A stretch of 64,000 nucleotides of DNA from Nostoc sp. MS1 (GCF_019976755.1 NZ_AP023441.1:186001-250000); one strand, 5' to 3'. Numbered from the stretch's first letter, positions 1 through 9,323 are shown. Numbers and translations: made by a program. Notes: generated by a model not told the origin, from the sequence alone.

Positions 1-246
1 TTGGAGTTGGGCTATGGTTTGGTTTGCTTGTTGAAGTTGAAGATGTAGTTGCTGGATTTGTTCTTTATGAGTTTTGATCATTGCCCATTGCTGTTGCGCC
101 CATGCCAATCTTGTCTGCTCTTTCGAGGAGACTTCTGGAATTAGCCCAATTACTAAAGAGTGTGCTTGGAGGTTCCAACCGCACAGTGAGCAATTCTCGG
201 TTTTATCTACAACATATTCAGCTTGGCAAACAGGACATCGAGGCAT
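1..246 (-). CDS. Zinc-ribbon protein, N-terminal part only (cut by window edge)
   Basis: The minus-strand frame opens with ATG at 246 and stays open to base 1, giving 82 residues of a longer protein. It starts MPRCPVCQAEYV and has a CxxC-x(14)-CxxC pattern (CPVC, CSLCGW), a small zinc ribbon of the kind found at the N-terminus of many cyanobacterial multidomain proteins. A Gln-rich helix, probably coiled coil, begins around residue 50. A GAGG ribosome-binding site lies just upstream of the ATG. The rest of the protein is outside the window, so function cannot be given. Confidence 0.6.
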   Translation of the reverse strand, partial: MPRCPVCQAEYVVDKTENCSLCGWNLQAHSLVIGLIPEVSSKEQTRLAWAQQQWAMIKTHKEQIQQLHLQLQQANQTIAQLQ

Positions 247-355
247 AATAGTTTCCTCTGAACCTGAAGCAGTATTTGGATTGAGAAAAATCTAATAAAG
301 TAATTGTACGCTGAAATTATGTAAATTTTACATCAAGTTTAAGAAATTATTATTT

Positions 356-441
356 GGGGTTGGTAATCGGTAATAGTAGAAAACAATTACCTATTCTCTA
401 TTACAAATTACCAACTAAACCAACCATATTGTAAGTAATCA
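356..441. repeat. Dispersed palindromic repeat, copy A
   Basis: The segment begins with a TTGGTAATCGGTAATAG-type stretch and ends with its near inverse followed by ACCATATTGTAAGTAAT. The right arm matches the right arm of the element at 51966-52118 (ATTACCGATTACCA, then CATAATATAAGTAATTAG). It looks like a small non-coding dispersed element. It lies between the divergent zinc-ribbon gene and the 3' end of the P-type ATPase gene. Confidence 0.4.
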
Positions 442-497
442 ACCGGATTTGGTATGAGCAGGGCTTTAGCCCGGCTTAGTTTAATTGCGAATTGATT

Positions 498-2783
498 TTA
501 TGCAGGACTGGGAGTAAGTAGTTTCAATTGCTCAGAATCAGCAGGGCTAGGAGATTCAACGGGGTGTTTAGTATCGGGTGTATATTTGAGTGCATCTGCA
601 TCAAAGCTAGGAATTGGTTGGGCATTAAACAAGGGGCGGAAACTGTTCAACTCAGCAATCAGGGCTGAACCATTACTGATAATGACACCTAAAACTGGAT
701 CAAAAGCAAATAAAATACCTGCAAGTACTACACCAATATTCGGTACAGCGATGAGGGCAGTATTTTGGTAAATAATATCCATTGCTTGTTTTGCGATCGC
801 AATGGCATGAGGTATGCCCCGCAGATCATCATCTAGAAGGACTATATCGGCGGTTTCTCTGGCAATATCAATACCACTAGCAAAAGAAATAGAAACATCC
901 GCATGTGCTAAAGCTGCGGCATCATTGATACCTTCTCCAATGAAAAGTACAGTCCGCTCTTGGCTTTGAAGTTGGCGAATGACATCGACTTTTTGATCAG
1001 GAAATGATTCTGCATAAACATGACTACTATTAATACTCAACTCTTGAGCTACACGATTAGCCACTCGTTGGCTATCGCCACTTAACATATAGGTCTGCTG
1101 ACCTTGGCTTTCTAAGACAGAAATTACTTCGGCACTTTCTGGACGGAGGGGGTCTGTATACAAAATCACGCCTAACAATTCACTATCTACAGCCACATAT
1201 ACTGTAGATTGGCTACCTGTCCTTAGCTCTGGGTGAAGTTGATGAGTGGGATTAACCTCAATGCCTTCTTGCAGCATGAGACGATGGCTACCAGCCAAAA
1301 TCCTTTGTCCAGAAATTTGAGCAACTACACCTAAGCCAATGCGATAATCCCAAGCTTCACAAGGACGAGTTTTGATATTATTCTCTTCGGCATAACGCAG
1401 AATTGCAGTAGCAACAGGATGAGTGTTACCTTGTTCTGCCGACGCAGCAACTTCTAAGACATAATCTGAAGAAATTTCTGGTCTGGCGGTTTTGATGGCG
1501 ATAACTTCGGCATTACCTTGGGTTAGCGTCCCAGTTTTGTCAAAAACAATTGTATCTATCCTTGCTAAGATTTCCAAGGCACGTCCGCTACGGATGTAGA
1601 TGCCATGCCGTGCCGCATAGGTAAGGGCTGCTAAAACCGTAGAAGGTACGGCAATGCGAATGCTGTGGCTAAAATCGAGGTGCAAAGGAGCAAGCGATCG
1701 CGATACATCTCTAGTAACAGCAAAAATGGCACCGCTTAATAGCAGGGTTGGGACAATGGTTGCATCAGCAACTTTGGCTGCATAATCTTCAACCCGCGTA
1801 TCATGAACTGGAGCAGATTGCAAAAGTTCGACTGTCAATCCTAAGCGGGTATTTTTGCCGATTCGTTTAGTTAGTATACATATCTTGCCTTCTAACAACA
1901 AAGTAGAGGCGTGAACTACCTGTCCTTCAGAGCGAGAAACTAACGTAGACTCTCCGGTGAGTTTATGTTCATCAATTAATGCTGTACCCCGCAGTACTCT
2001 CCCACTCACTGGAATTACTTCACCTGGATAGACAATAACGCGATCGCCTTTCTGCACATCTTTCAGGGGAATTTCTATTTCTTGCCCATCCCGTTCTACC
2101 TTGGCAGATTTATCCATACCCATGAACAAATCCATAAATTGCCTCTCGGAAGCGCGGGCAGTGGCATCACGTAGCGCATCCCCCGTTTCCATTAAACTCA
2201 ACATGAGTGACGGGCCTACAAAGTCTCCTTTAATTGTGTAAAGACCTAGCCAAAGTACGTCAAGAATATCCGCGTCTAGTCGTCGTTCTTTGACAGTTGT
2301 TTCTATCAGCCTAGCTACAAATGGTGCGGCAGCTACAGCAATTAAGCCACCAATTGCCAAAGCCGGTATAGGTAGTGTCAACTGACTAGAAAGCACAGCC
2401 AAACCTAAGCTGAACATAGGTAGTCCCAGCCGCTCTATCCAGTCGATTTCTGGTCTTAGTTCTGTTTTTATTGGCACTGTTCCCGGCGGAATGTCAACGA
2501 CGCTAGCTTGCTGAATGCTATTTAATAAGCTTTTTTGTACCGTGGTTACAGGCACGTCGGGTTCATAGTAAACAATTAACGAGCTAGATGGCTGGTTGAT
2601 GCGCACACTAACAATAAAATCAAAAGACTCTATCAGCCAAGTCAGCGAACTTGCATACTCAGGATCATCGGTTAGTCGAGGTATACGAATCCGCAGTCGC
2701 TCCTCGGTAATGTGGACAATTTCAAAATCTATTTCCTGAAATTGATTGTTTATGGGAATTTCATATTCTGTTGGCGCAGGCAT
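498..2783 (-). CDS. P1B-like P-type ATPase with basic HMA-like N-terminal domain and altered CPx motif
   Basis: Membrane cation-pump family, 761 aa. Residues 19-75 form an HMA-like ferredoxin fold without the metal-binding CxxC but with a strongly basic strand (RLRIRIPRL). The ATPase core is intact: TGES actuator motif at 276-279, phosphorylation motif DKTGT at 415-419, the P1B-type HP of the nucleotide domain at 455-456, SGD at 568-570, and GEGIND at 616-621 (usually GDGxND). The membrane metal-site motif CPC/CPx is replaced by AVPS at 378-381, so the usual Cys ligands are missing and a soft-metal substrate is doubtful. It is homologous over its whole length to the degenerate protein at 17148-19025. 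Transported ion unknown; Ca, Mn, or lipid-linked roles are all possible. Confidence 0.85.
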   Translation of the reverse strand: MPAPTEYEIPINNQFQEIDFEIVHITEERLRIRIPRLTDDPEYASSLTWLIESFDFIVSVRINQPSSSLIVYYEPDVPVTTVQKSLLNSIQQASVVDIPPGTVPIKTELRPEIDWIERLGLPMFSLGLAVLSSQLTLPIPALAIGGLIAVAAAPFVARLIETTVKERRLDADILDVLWLGLYTIKGDFVGPSLMLSLMETGDALRDATARASERQFMDLFMGMDKSAKVERDGQEIEIPLKDVQKGDRVIVYPGEVIPVSGRVLRGTALIDEHKLTGESTLVSRSEGQVVHASTLLLEGKICILTKRIGKNTRLGLTVELLQSAPVHDTRVEDYAAKVADATIVPTLLLSGAIFAVTRDVSRSLAPLHLDFSHSIRIAVPSTVLAALTYAARHGIYIRSGRALEILARIDTIVFDKTGTLTQGNAEVIAIKTARPEISSDYVLEVAASAEQGNTHPVATAILRYAEENNIKTRPCEAWDYRIGLGVVAQISGQRILAGSHRLMLQEGIEVNPTHQLHPELRTGSQSTVYVAVDSELLGVILYTDPLRPESAEVISVLESQGQQTYMLSGDSQRVANRVAQELSINSSHVYAESFPDQKVDVIRQLQSQERTVLFIGEGINDAAALAHADVSISFASGIDIARETADIVLLDDDLRGIPHAIAIAKQAMDIIYQNTALIAVPNIGVVLAGILFAFDPVLGVIISNGSALIAELNSFRPLFNAQPIPSFDADALKYTPDTKHPVESPSPADSEQLKLLTPSPA

Positions 2784-3835
2784 AAGGTCTTACCTCTTAG
2801 GGGAAATTAACTAAAGAATTTTGAATTGTAAAGAATAAAAAATAAAATGAAAATGATGGTCAAGGGATATGGAAACTTCAATTAGCACAATAATCCTAAC
2901 TGGTATTTATCAGGTTTGTACTGCCTGCATGTTACAAAAATCATCTCTTTTCTTATAGCTCATTAGCTTCTAGCTACAGGATGAACACGCAAAATGGTTT
3001 AGCTAGTTGCAGGATGAGCAATATTGACCTTTTTTAAATAGCCTAATTACTTACTCAATGCTAAGTACTGAGTAATTATTAAATTAGAAAGTACTCAGCA
3101 CTCTTCATTACACTGCCTGAAAAATGATTGTTCTGGGGAAGTATCTTAAATTTTTTACTATAAACACACAGCATTTTCAATCCCTCTTACGGACTAAATA
3201 TTTTTCCTCCTTACAGTATGAGAAATTAGCCGAGAGATACTGTTATAATTTTGTTAATTGTCATATATTCTTAATTTAAGATTATCCCATAAAAATGTTA
3301 TTTGTTTGATACAAAGCTTTTACAACATGGTTAAGTTGACATTATGAATAAAAACTGAATTTTTCCAACGTGTCTTATAGACAACATACAGAATATTTCA
3401 CAATATTAGCCTGACGATAATTATTATGTAGACTCTGCGTCGGTAAAAATCCTACTTCAGTTCAGCAGTCTGTTGTATTTAGTTTTAGCAGTTTGTCACC
3501 AGAATGAATATCAGGCTTGATATGGTGGCCATGTAAAATTTTTTGAGGTAATGTTGTCATTTGCTGTATAGATGAATCCTCAAGAAATATAAACGGATAA
3601 ATATTGATGTCAGAAGTAGGAGCAATCTGTTGCGGTGCAGGCTTCAATTGCAAAGAGCCGCTGTCGATTTTGAAGGTTTTGTGATCTGTAATAGTACTTG
3701 TGTTCTAAACAGTTAGAGCATTTCACAATTGAATACCAAGAAGTTGTGAAGAAAGATTACTATATCTGTTGTTTTGCTATATTTTCTATAGTCTCCATAA
3801 AAAATATAGCCCCAGTTAATTATTTGGTAGCTTTT
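2784..3835. other. Long AT-rich intergenic region
   Basis: About 1.05 kb between the divergent ATPase and ParB-like genes. I see no convincing gene. A 63-codon minus-strand frame at 3462-3653 would need a TTG start and has no recognisable domain. Two loosely similar direct repeats (TAGCTACAGGATGAACACGC and a TTGCAGGATGAGC variant) lie near 2970-3025. An imperfect hairpin lies at about 3058-3103 (AGTACTGAGT paired with ACTCAGCACT). Promoters for both flanking genes should be here, but I could not place them. Confidence 0.5.
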
Positions 3836-5176
3836 ATGTCCATTATTGCCATTGATAGGGTTAGTATCCAGCCCAACAGGCGTCCTCTAAACGACCAAAA
3901 AGTTGCTGAGTTGATGCAATCTATTAAGGCGAACGGACTCTTGAACCCTATAACCCTCGATCATAATTTCAATCTAATTGCAGGGCTACACCGCCTAACT
4001 GCTTGCAAGCTCTTGGGGCTGGAACAGATTGAATACAGGGTTATTACTTATAAAGACGTAGATCATGCCAGATTGGCTGAAATCGATGAAAACCTCATTC
4101 GCAATGAACTAGAAGCCTTAGAACGAGCTGAACTCTGGCTAGAGAGAGACCAAATATTAGAGCGGATAGGTTTGCGTGCGCAATCTGGAGAGAACCAATA
4201 CACTAAAAAAGGGGGTGAATCAATTTCACCCCCTCCTAAAACGACAGTACAACTAGCTCAAGAGGCAGGTTATAACAAGCGGACATATCAACTAGGAAAG
4301 CAAATTGCTAAAAATATTGACCCAGAAGTTAAGGAGGTGATTAAGGAAACACCTATTGCCAAAAGTCACTCCACTTTGTTAAAAATAGCTAGAGCAGGAA
4401 GTAAAGAACGCGAGCAGGCAGAACAAGCAGAACAGAAAGCCCAAGAAGCGAAGCGTCAGCAAAAGCAAGAAGAAATGGAAAAACAAGCTAAATTAGCAGC
4501 AGAGGCTAGAAGCAAGCTCAAAGAACAGCAATTGATGGCATTACAAAGCTCTACTGCTCAAAAGCAGGCAAAACAGTCTATAAAATCTGCTAAACCACAA
4601 GTTGAAAAAAAATTCAATACTACTCTAATTCCACCGGGGGCAGAGTTAGGAGATGAGTGGATACTTGGTAGGCATTTAATTTACTGTGGTGATACGGCTG
4701 AGGATGAATTTATTGGACTTCTTCCTTCCAATGCTGCTTTAGCGCTTGCTACTCTTTCATTTGAGTGGAATCATGATTATCTAATTAATGAAGCTCGCAT
4801 CGTCGCTGTGCTAGCTCGTGAAGGACATATCCAAGATTTTTGTGCGCGTCATCGTATGCCCTTTAGATTTGAGTGGGTGTTGGGCGAATTATACGTCGGG
4901 ATTTACTCTCAAGATCCCATTCTCAAACCAGAGAAGCCTGTTGGGATTGAGGGTGTAGAAGGAATTGTTGCTTATTTAATCAGTTTGTATACAAAACATG
5001 ATAATTTTGTACTTGCACCTTCTTTAGGAAACGCTGAATTATTAATTACCTGTGAAAGAATGGGACGTATCTGCTTTGCTGGTGACAAAGCTACAGAGAA
5101 TGTTGATCGGGCGATCGCTCGGTGGCAAAAGTGGACAGGACAAGAGGCGAAAAGAGAAAAACACTGTTATGAGTAA
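3836..5176 (+). CDS. ParB-like N-terminal domain protein with degenerate DNA-methyltransferase-like C-terminus
   Basis: The preferred start is the ATG at 3836 (446 aa), where the ParB-type nuclease/CTPase fold begins (MSIIAIDRVSIQPNRR). An upstream extension to 3698 is open but carries no domain. Residues about 1-85 hold the ParB N-domain, including the GLHRLTA motif (family pattern GxHRxxA). A basic, Glu/Gln-rich coiled coil follows at about 200-270. The C-terminal ~160 residues resemble ParB-linked N4/N6 adenine methylases: LGRHLIYCGDT corresponds to the usual LGxHRLLCGDS, and LAPSLGNAELLITCERMGRICFAGD to the FxGSGTTLIAxExxGRxxxGxE region. The catalytic DPPY is absent (the aligned stretch reads LATLSFEW), so methylation is unlikely. 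It may bind DNA as a regulator or mobile-element relic. No parA is adjacent. Confidence 0.7.
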   Translation: MSIIAIDRVSIQPNRRPLNDQKVAELMQSIKANGLLNPITLDHNFNLIAGLHRLTACKLLGLEQIEYRVITYKDVDHARLAEIDENLIRNELEALERAELWLERDQILERIGLRAQSGENQYTKKGGESISPPPKTTVQLAQEAGYNKRTYQLGKQIAKNIDPEVKEVIKETPIAKSHSTLLKIARAGSKEREQAEQAEQKAQEAKRQQKQEEMEKQAKLAAEARSKLKEQQLMALQSSTAQKQAKQSIKSAKPQVEKKFNTTLIPPGAELGDEWILGRHLIYCGDTAEDEFIGLLPSNAALALATLSFEWNHDYLINEARIVAVLAREGHIQDFCARHRMPFRFEWVLGELYVGIYSQDPILKPEKPVGIEGVEGIVAYLISLYTKHDNFVLAPSLGNAELLITCERMGRICFAGDKATENVDRAIARWQKWTGQEAKREKHCYE

Positions 5177-5528
5177 GAGGTCTGCAAATAAAAAACATTA
5201 TATATATTATCTGTGTTGAGGTTGGCTGTTAAATGTCAACCTCAAAAAAATCAATTAGTTTTTACTAAGCGAAGGTTATGAATAACTGAACTTTCGCATC
5301 TTTAATATTGCAAGTCCAGCAGTCTATAATATCGTAATTCGTGAGGAGGAACTACCACTAGAATTACTAAGGCTGCTTTTTTTTTGTTTTAAAAATCAAT
5401 TGTAGGGTTCAGTAGATAAAGCAAGGGTGGTAATTATATATTCAAGAATTGTAGGCAAACTAAGGAATTTCTGATTAACAAGTTAGAGAATTATCTATCA
5501 TCCACTTTACTCGGAGGCGTGTGGAAAT
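5177..5528. other. Intergenic region with a hairpin
   Basis: About 350 bases between the ParB-like gene and the next small gene. It holds a 9-bp stem hairpin at 5216-5245 (TTGAGGTTG/CAACCTCAA) followed by an A-run. It could end transcription from the ParB-like gene only weakly on the plus strand because no T-run follows. No other gene seen. Confidence 0.5.
5216..5245. terminator. Hairpin downstream of ParB-like gene
   Basis: TTGAGGTTG at 5216-5224 pairs with CAACCTCAA at 5237-5245 across a 12-base loop, 40 bases after the stop codon. It is followed by A residues rather than a T-run, so it is a weak candidate terminator or RNA-stabilising hairpin. Confidence 0.35.
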
Positions 5529-5840
5529 ATGGCATTTATTAAAGTTGATAATATGGTCATTAATACCACTTACATTGCTGCTGTCAGGCTAGAAGGTGAA
5601 GACACCTTTGGCGAGGAGAAAGTTTCCTTATTAATTGCCATCCCGACTTTTCCTCTGAATCAGCAAGAAAAGAACTCTACGACTTCTACTAATTTTTATC
5701 AGTATGAATGGGTTGAATTTCATGGTTTTGCTGCCATTGCTCTGCAAGACTACTTCAGCAGCTTTAACAATGTGATTGATTTAATGCCCCAAGATAGCCG
5801 ACGAGTGCTATCCAATTCTAAAGAATGTTTGGGAAGTTAA
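5529..5840 (+). CDS. Conserved small cyanobacterial protein of unknown function
   Basis: A 103-aa soluble protein starting MAFIKVDNMVINTTYIAAVRLE. A GGAGG ribosome-binding site lies about 12 bases upstream of the ATG, which supports expression. The N-terminal part alternates hydrophobic and polar residues, suggesting a beta-rich fold. There is no signal peptide, membrane segment or catalytic motif. It stands alone, with a hairpin behind it and a convergent gene downstream. I do not recognise the family. Confidence 0.65.
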   Translation: MAFIKVDNMVINTTYIAAVRLEGEDTFGEEKVSLLIAIPTFPLNQQEKNSTTSTNFYQYEWVEFHGFAAIALQDYFSSFNNVIDLMPQDSRRVLSNSKECLGS

Positions 5841-5890
5841 ATTAAATCTGTAGCAAAAAAGGAATATTCACTCATGATAGATGTGGGGTC

Positions 5891-5925
5891 TAAAGAATGC
5901 GGAGTAAATAAGTCCACATTCTTTA
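5891..5925. terminator. Bidirectional terminator-like hairpin
   Basis: TAAAGAATG-C-GGA pairs with TCC-A-CATTCTTTA (12 paired positions, one mismatch) across a 9-base loop. It lies between the convergent genes ending at 5840 and 5976 and can fold on either strand. Confidence 0.5.
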
Positions 5926-5975
5926 GTGTCTTTAGGATGATCATTTGTGATTGATATCCAAGAATGATTACAAAG

Positions 5976-6671
5976 CTAAGGCATAACGAAATATTCATAT
6001 ACCCCGGTGATGATAACCAGAGCGGCTGAAAGGATACCAGCCCAAAGTCCAGATATCTTAGTCGTAAAGCGATCGCCTAGAAAGTACCCGCCTGATATTC
6101 CCAACAAACTGAGGATCAAAACTAAAAAGGTGGTAATAGCCACATTCAAGTTAGAAATTCCACCACCCAATCCTGAACCAAGATTATTGAGAGTCAAGCC
6201 AAACGCCAGAGCGATAGATTCTTGTACATCAATATAGCCTGAGTGGTCTACGTCTGCTTTTTCAGGATCTTCCAAGAATTTTTCGTAAGAAAATTCTTGA
6301 GAAAATTCCTCAGAAGAATTTTTACGGTAGCTGTTAGATATCGCCCGGTGTGAACCTGCTGCAACTAAAACACTCATTTCCTTACGCATCTTGACTTTTC
6401 TACGTTGGCGTTTGAGTGTTTTCCAAATACTCCAAATTCCGACGGCTATCAAGATAAAGCTACCTAACGCATTGGCGACATTTATAGACAAGTAATTCTT
6501 AATGTCATTTCCGACAGAAATAGCGAGATATGTGCCGATTGCGGAAATCAAACTAATAAATAGATTAGTAAGCCAGCCAATTTGGAGTTTTTTAATTCCG
6601 TAAGCGATACCAACGGCAAAATTATCGACGTTAACCGCGATCGCAAGTAGTAGAGCAGATAGGATGTGCAT
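5976..6671 (-). CDS. YtaF/MntP-like membrane protein (DUF204-type) with EF-hand loop
   Basis: Integral membrane protein, 231 aa. The sequence has two homologous halves of three membrane segments each: ILSALLLAIAVNVDNFAVGIAYG in the first, and IALAFGLTLNNLGSGLGGG in the second. This is the pattern of the YtaF/MntP (putative manganese efflux) superfamily, with the acidic/Asn membrane motifs VDNF and LNNLGSG. The cytosolic linker holds a textbook EF-hand calcium loop, DVDHSGYIDVQE at about 139-150, as in other YtaF proteins. This suggests Ca2+-sensing control of transport. Transport of Mn2+ is a family-level guess. It stands alone upstream of the DUF1345 pair on the same strand. Confidence 0.75.
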   Translation of the reverse strand: MHILSALLLAIAVNVDNFAVGIAYGIKKLQIGWLTNLFISLISAIGTYLAISVGNDIKNYLSINVANALGSFILIAVGIWSIWKTLKRQRRKVKMRKEMSVLVAAGSHRAISNSYRKNSSEEFSQEFSYEKFLEDPEKADVDHSGYIDVQESIALAFGLTLNNLGSGLGGGISNLNVAITTFLVLILSLLGISGGYFLGDRFTTKISGLWAGILSAALVIITGVYEYFVMP

Positions 6672-6711
6672 AATTAAAGAATGAAGAAAGGAAAATTGTT
6701 GAACAGTAGAG

Positions 6712-7371
6712 TTACATCAGCCCAGAAATAATGCTGATTGCGAGAGTGAGAATGACGCTGTAGAAAAAGAATGACATGACTGTATGCCCTAAAGCTAATC
6801 GTCGCATGGCAGATGAGACAAGTGCTGTGTCCGAAGTTTGGGAGGTCATACCCAGAGTAAATGTGAAATACACAAAGTCTAAATAGTCAGGCGCTTCTCC
6901 ACTAGAAAAATCTAGTCCTCCTATATATTCTGCCTCTGGAGCAAAGGAAGGCTTACGGTAATAGAATGCTGCATAATGCAGGGCAAAAGTAGTGTGCATC
7001 AGCAGCCAAGAACAGATAATTGCCACTATAGACAGCCCAACTTCAGGAGTAAAACTGTCTTTATGTTTTGCTAACACTGCTGCAATAATAAACAAACTAG
7101 CAAAAGCTATGAAAACAATCAAAATAAAAATTGCCAGATGGTCAATTTCCTGTCGCTGTGCGCGTTTGCGTGTCTGTTCATGATTCGCGCCAAACATCAT
7201 TAAACCCACTAGTATGAGAAAACATAAAACTCCCGTATCCCAAGCAGCAAGTAGGCGTAATTCCAAGCTTGCAGGCGATATCAACAGAAAAACGACCCCA
7301 GCTAGTACCAAAGATAACAGCAAACGAGATTGGGAATTGTCAATCGGACTAAGTAAAATGCGAAATTCCAT
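6712..7371 (-). CDS. DUF1345 family membrane protein, copy 1
   Basis: 219 aa from the ATG at 7371; a TTG 15 bases upstream is also possible. About five hydrophobic segments are visible, with the conserved DUF1345 features RAQRQE after segment 2, HYAAFYY after segment 4, and DYLDFVYFTFTLGMTSQTSD before the last segment. The last motif resembles the pore-loop of two-helix cation channels, and DUF1345 has been compared to such channels, but no function is proven. It is a clear paralogue of the gene immediately upstream (7409-8182), with which it probably forms a two-gene operon (about 37 bases apart). Confidence 0.75.
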   Translation of the reverse strand: MEFRILLSPIDNSQSRLLLSLVLAGVVFLLISPASLELRLLAAWDTGVLCFLILVGLMMFGANHEQTRKRAQRQEIDHLAIFILIVFIAFASLFIIAAVLAKHKDSFTPEVGLSIVAIICSWLLMHTTFALHYAAFYYRKPSFAPEAEYIGGLDFSSGEAPDYLDFVYFTFTLGMTSQTSDTALVSSAMRRLALGHTVMSFFFYSVILTLAISIISGLM

Positions 7372-7408
7372 AACTTTTTCTACCAATGATCATCATCAAT
7401 TCACCGCT

Positions 7409-8182
7409 TTAAATCAGCCCCGATGCCACATTTACGCTCGAAGCTAAAATCACCATGTAGAAGAAAAAAGAAATAATTGCATGTCCTATAGCAAGCCTTC
7501 GTATTCCCGATCCTGGCAACGAAACATCTGAGGTTTGAGCTGTCATGCCGATAGTGAAAGAGAAATACATAAAGTCCCAATAGTCAGGTAACTCATCTCC
7601 TGGAAAATCTAAGCCGCCAACGTATCCTGTCTCCTCGTTCATGAAATCTGGATTGTAGTAGCAGGTGGCATAGTGGAGAGCAAATATGGTGTGAGTCAGA
7701 AACCAGGAACAGATAACAGCTACTAAAGACAGCGCAATTTGCAGTGCTAAGGTAGATTCAGGAATATTTTTGCTGTCGTTAATTGCTTGCATTAGCCCAA
7801 TTGCAAAGATACTTGTACAGGCAGTAATGACCACTAAAATAAAAACAGCTAAATGTTGAGCTTCTTGGCGTTGAGCGCGATAACGTGTTTTTTGGTGAGT
7901 TGCACTGCACATCATCAATATTACTAATGTCAAAAAGCAGAAAACTCCTAAAATCCAAGCTGTGAGTATGCGATTGGCTAAATGTATAGTATTTGGCAAT
8001 CGTAGAAAAACAGTCATTGCCAACATGATAGTTAACCCCAGGCGGGTTTTTGAATCTAAATGCGAGAGCAAACTATGCCAAAATAAAAGACCACTCATCA
8101 ATACTCTACTCTTCGACTCCAGAGGAGATTTAATATTTTGATGAGGTTCAGGATCAGATGTGTTGTTTTGTGTAGTTTTCAC
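7409..8182 (-). CDS. DUF1345 family membrane protein, copy 2
   Basis: 257 aa; the N-terminus carries a ~40-residue polar extension missing from copy 1. It shares the RAQRQE, HYATCYY and DYWDFMYFSFTIGMTAQTSD motifs and the same hydrophobic pattern with the downstream copy, so the pair arose by tandem duplication and diverged. It is the first gene of the pair. The 830-base region upstream should hold its promoter. Confidence 0.75.
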   Translation of the reverse strand: MKTTQNNTSDPEPHQNIKSPLESKSRVLMSGLLFWHSLLSHLDSKTRLGLTIMLAMTVFLRLPNTIHLANRILTAWILGVFCFLTLVILMMCSATHQKTRYRAQRQEAQHLAVFILVVITACTSIFAIGLMQAINDSKNIPESTLALQIALSLVAVICSWFLTHTIFALHYATCYYNPDFMNEETGYVGGLDFPGDELPDYWDFMYFSFTIGMTAQTSDVSLPGSGIRRLAIGHAIISFFFYMVILASSVNVASGLI

Positions 8183-9011
8183 AGTTTTGACATCTCACGA
8201 TTTTTCCCAATATGAAATGCAGTTTTAATAGGCATTGATTGATATTTGGCTGGGCGATCGCTAACTAACTAGAAAGCTGCATTATTGACACCAGCCATCG
8301 AACAGCCTATTAAATTCAGTAAATTATTGCTTGCCTTTTACAATTACCAGAGCTTAATGATACATTTATGCAGAAACTACTTAATAGCTCTTGGTCTTCA
8401 CTAATACACAAGAGTACAAAAACTGGTTCCGCTTGAGAAAATTATATGATGTTAGCTTCAAAATAACAAAGATATCTTAATTCATTTTTACTTAACATTA
8501 TATTAATAGCATCAATCATCAGTCATTATTGATGACATACCAAAAAGCTATTAATTTTAGCTGGTTTGAGCCGTTACATAACCATTAACATTGTGCCATC
8601 AATGGTCGAGACATAGCACTTTGAGCGATCATCACAGATGATACGTACCTAAAAATACTACTAATATCGTTAAGTTAAATTAATATTTAATGTCATATGT
8701 ATACTTATACTGATTAATATTTTGCTACTTAACAATTTTTCATTGAGAGAACATCATAATTACCTGTATACTTTGTCGGTATGGATGTAGAATCAAATTC
8801 AAGAAGAGATTCTTACTACCTGCTAATATATTTCGTGTAACTGCCGTCAAAGGTGTGCAGTATTATGTTTCCATTTTCCATCCATAGTTTAATAAGGTAA
8901 AGCCAACTCAGACTTATTGATGATGCTTGGAAATCAATACCGTCATCTGTAGCGCACAGTGGCGAATACGAATCATGATTAGCAATCTACCTTTTTTGGA
9001 GACTATTTAGA
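8183..9011. other. Long intergenic region, no gene seen
   Basis: About 830 AT-rich bases between divergent genes. No open frame with a ribosome-binding site or recognisable protein, and no RNA gene recognised. A loose inverted pair (ATCAAT...ATTGAT) lies near 8513-8533. The DUF5132-like gene downstream has a GGAG site, so its promoter must lie here. Confidence 0.5.
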
Positions 9012-9323
9012 ATGTTTGAACTAGAAGCTTTATTGTTAGGGCTAGAGCCAATGACTGCTGCGATAATTGGTGTTGGCGCACTGGCTATTGCACCTATCCT
9101 TGGTGCTGTAGATGCTGCAACAGGTCACAATTTATCTGACTCAGCACGATCAACAGCTAAGACTGGATTAATTTGGGCGTTTGAAGCCTTTGACAAAGTA
9201 CAAGCTAGTGCTGCTGAAACTTCAGAGTCCTTCCAAGATTTGATAGCAGAAGCTAAATCTGATCTCAGGTCTTCTAAGAATGGCAAAACTGAAGTAGTTC
9301 CCCGTGAAGTAACGATTGGATAA
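9012..9323 (+). CDS. Small DUF5132-like membrane-associated protein
   Basis: 103 aa, starting MFELEALLLGLEPMTAAIIGVGALAIAP, with a GGAG ribosome-binding site 12 bases upstream. A single hydrophobic helix (about residues 14-34) with Pro at its end is followed by an amphipathic helix and an acidic SFQDLIAEAKSDL segment. This matches the layout of DUF5132 proteins, which often sit beside HMA-type P-ATPases in bacteria. Here it lies in the same region as three HMA-like proteins. Assignment rests on layout, not on an alignment. Confidence 0.55.
   Translation: MFELEALLLGLEPMTAAIIGVGALAIAPILGAVDAATGHNLSDSARSTAKTGLIWAFEAFDKVQASAAETSESFQDLIAEAKSDLRSSKNGKTEVVPREVTIG

Noticed and set aside
74..295. 73-codon plus-strand frame at the left edge
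   Set aside because: It lies opposite the zinc-ribbon gene, whose CxxC pattern and ribosome-binding site support the minus strand.
3462..3653. 63-codon minus-strand open frame
   Set aside because: It needs a TTG start without a ribosome-binding site, and the peptide shows no recognisable domain or membrane helix.
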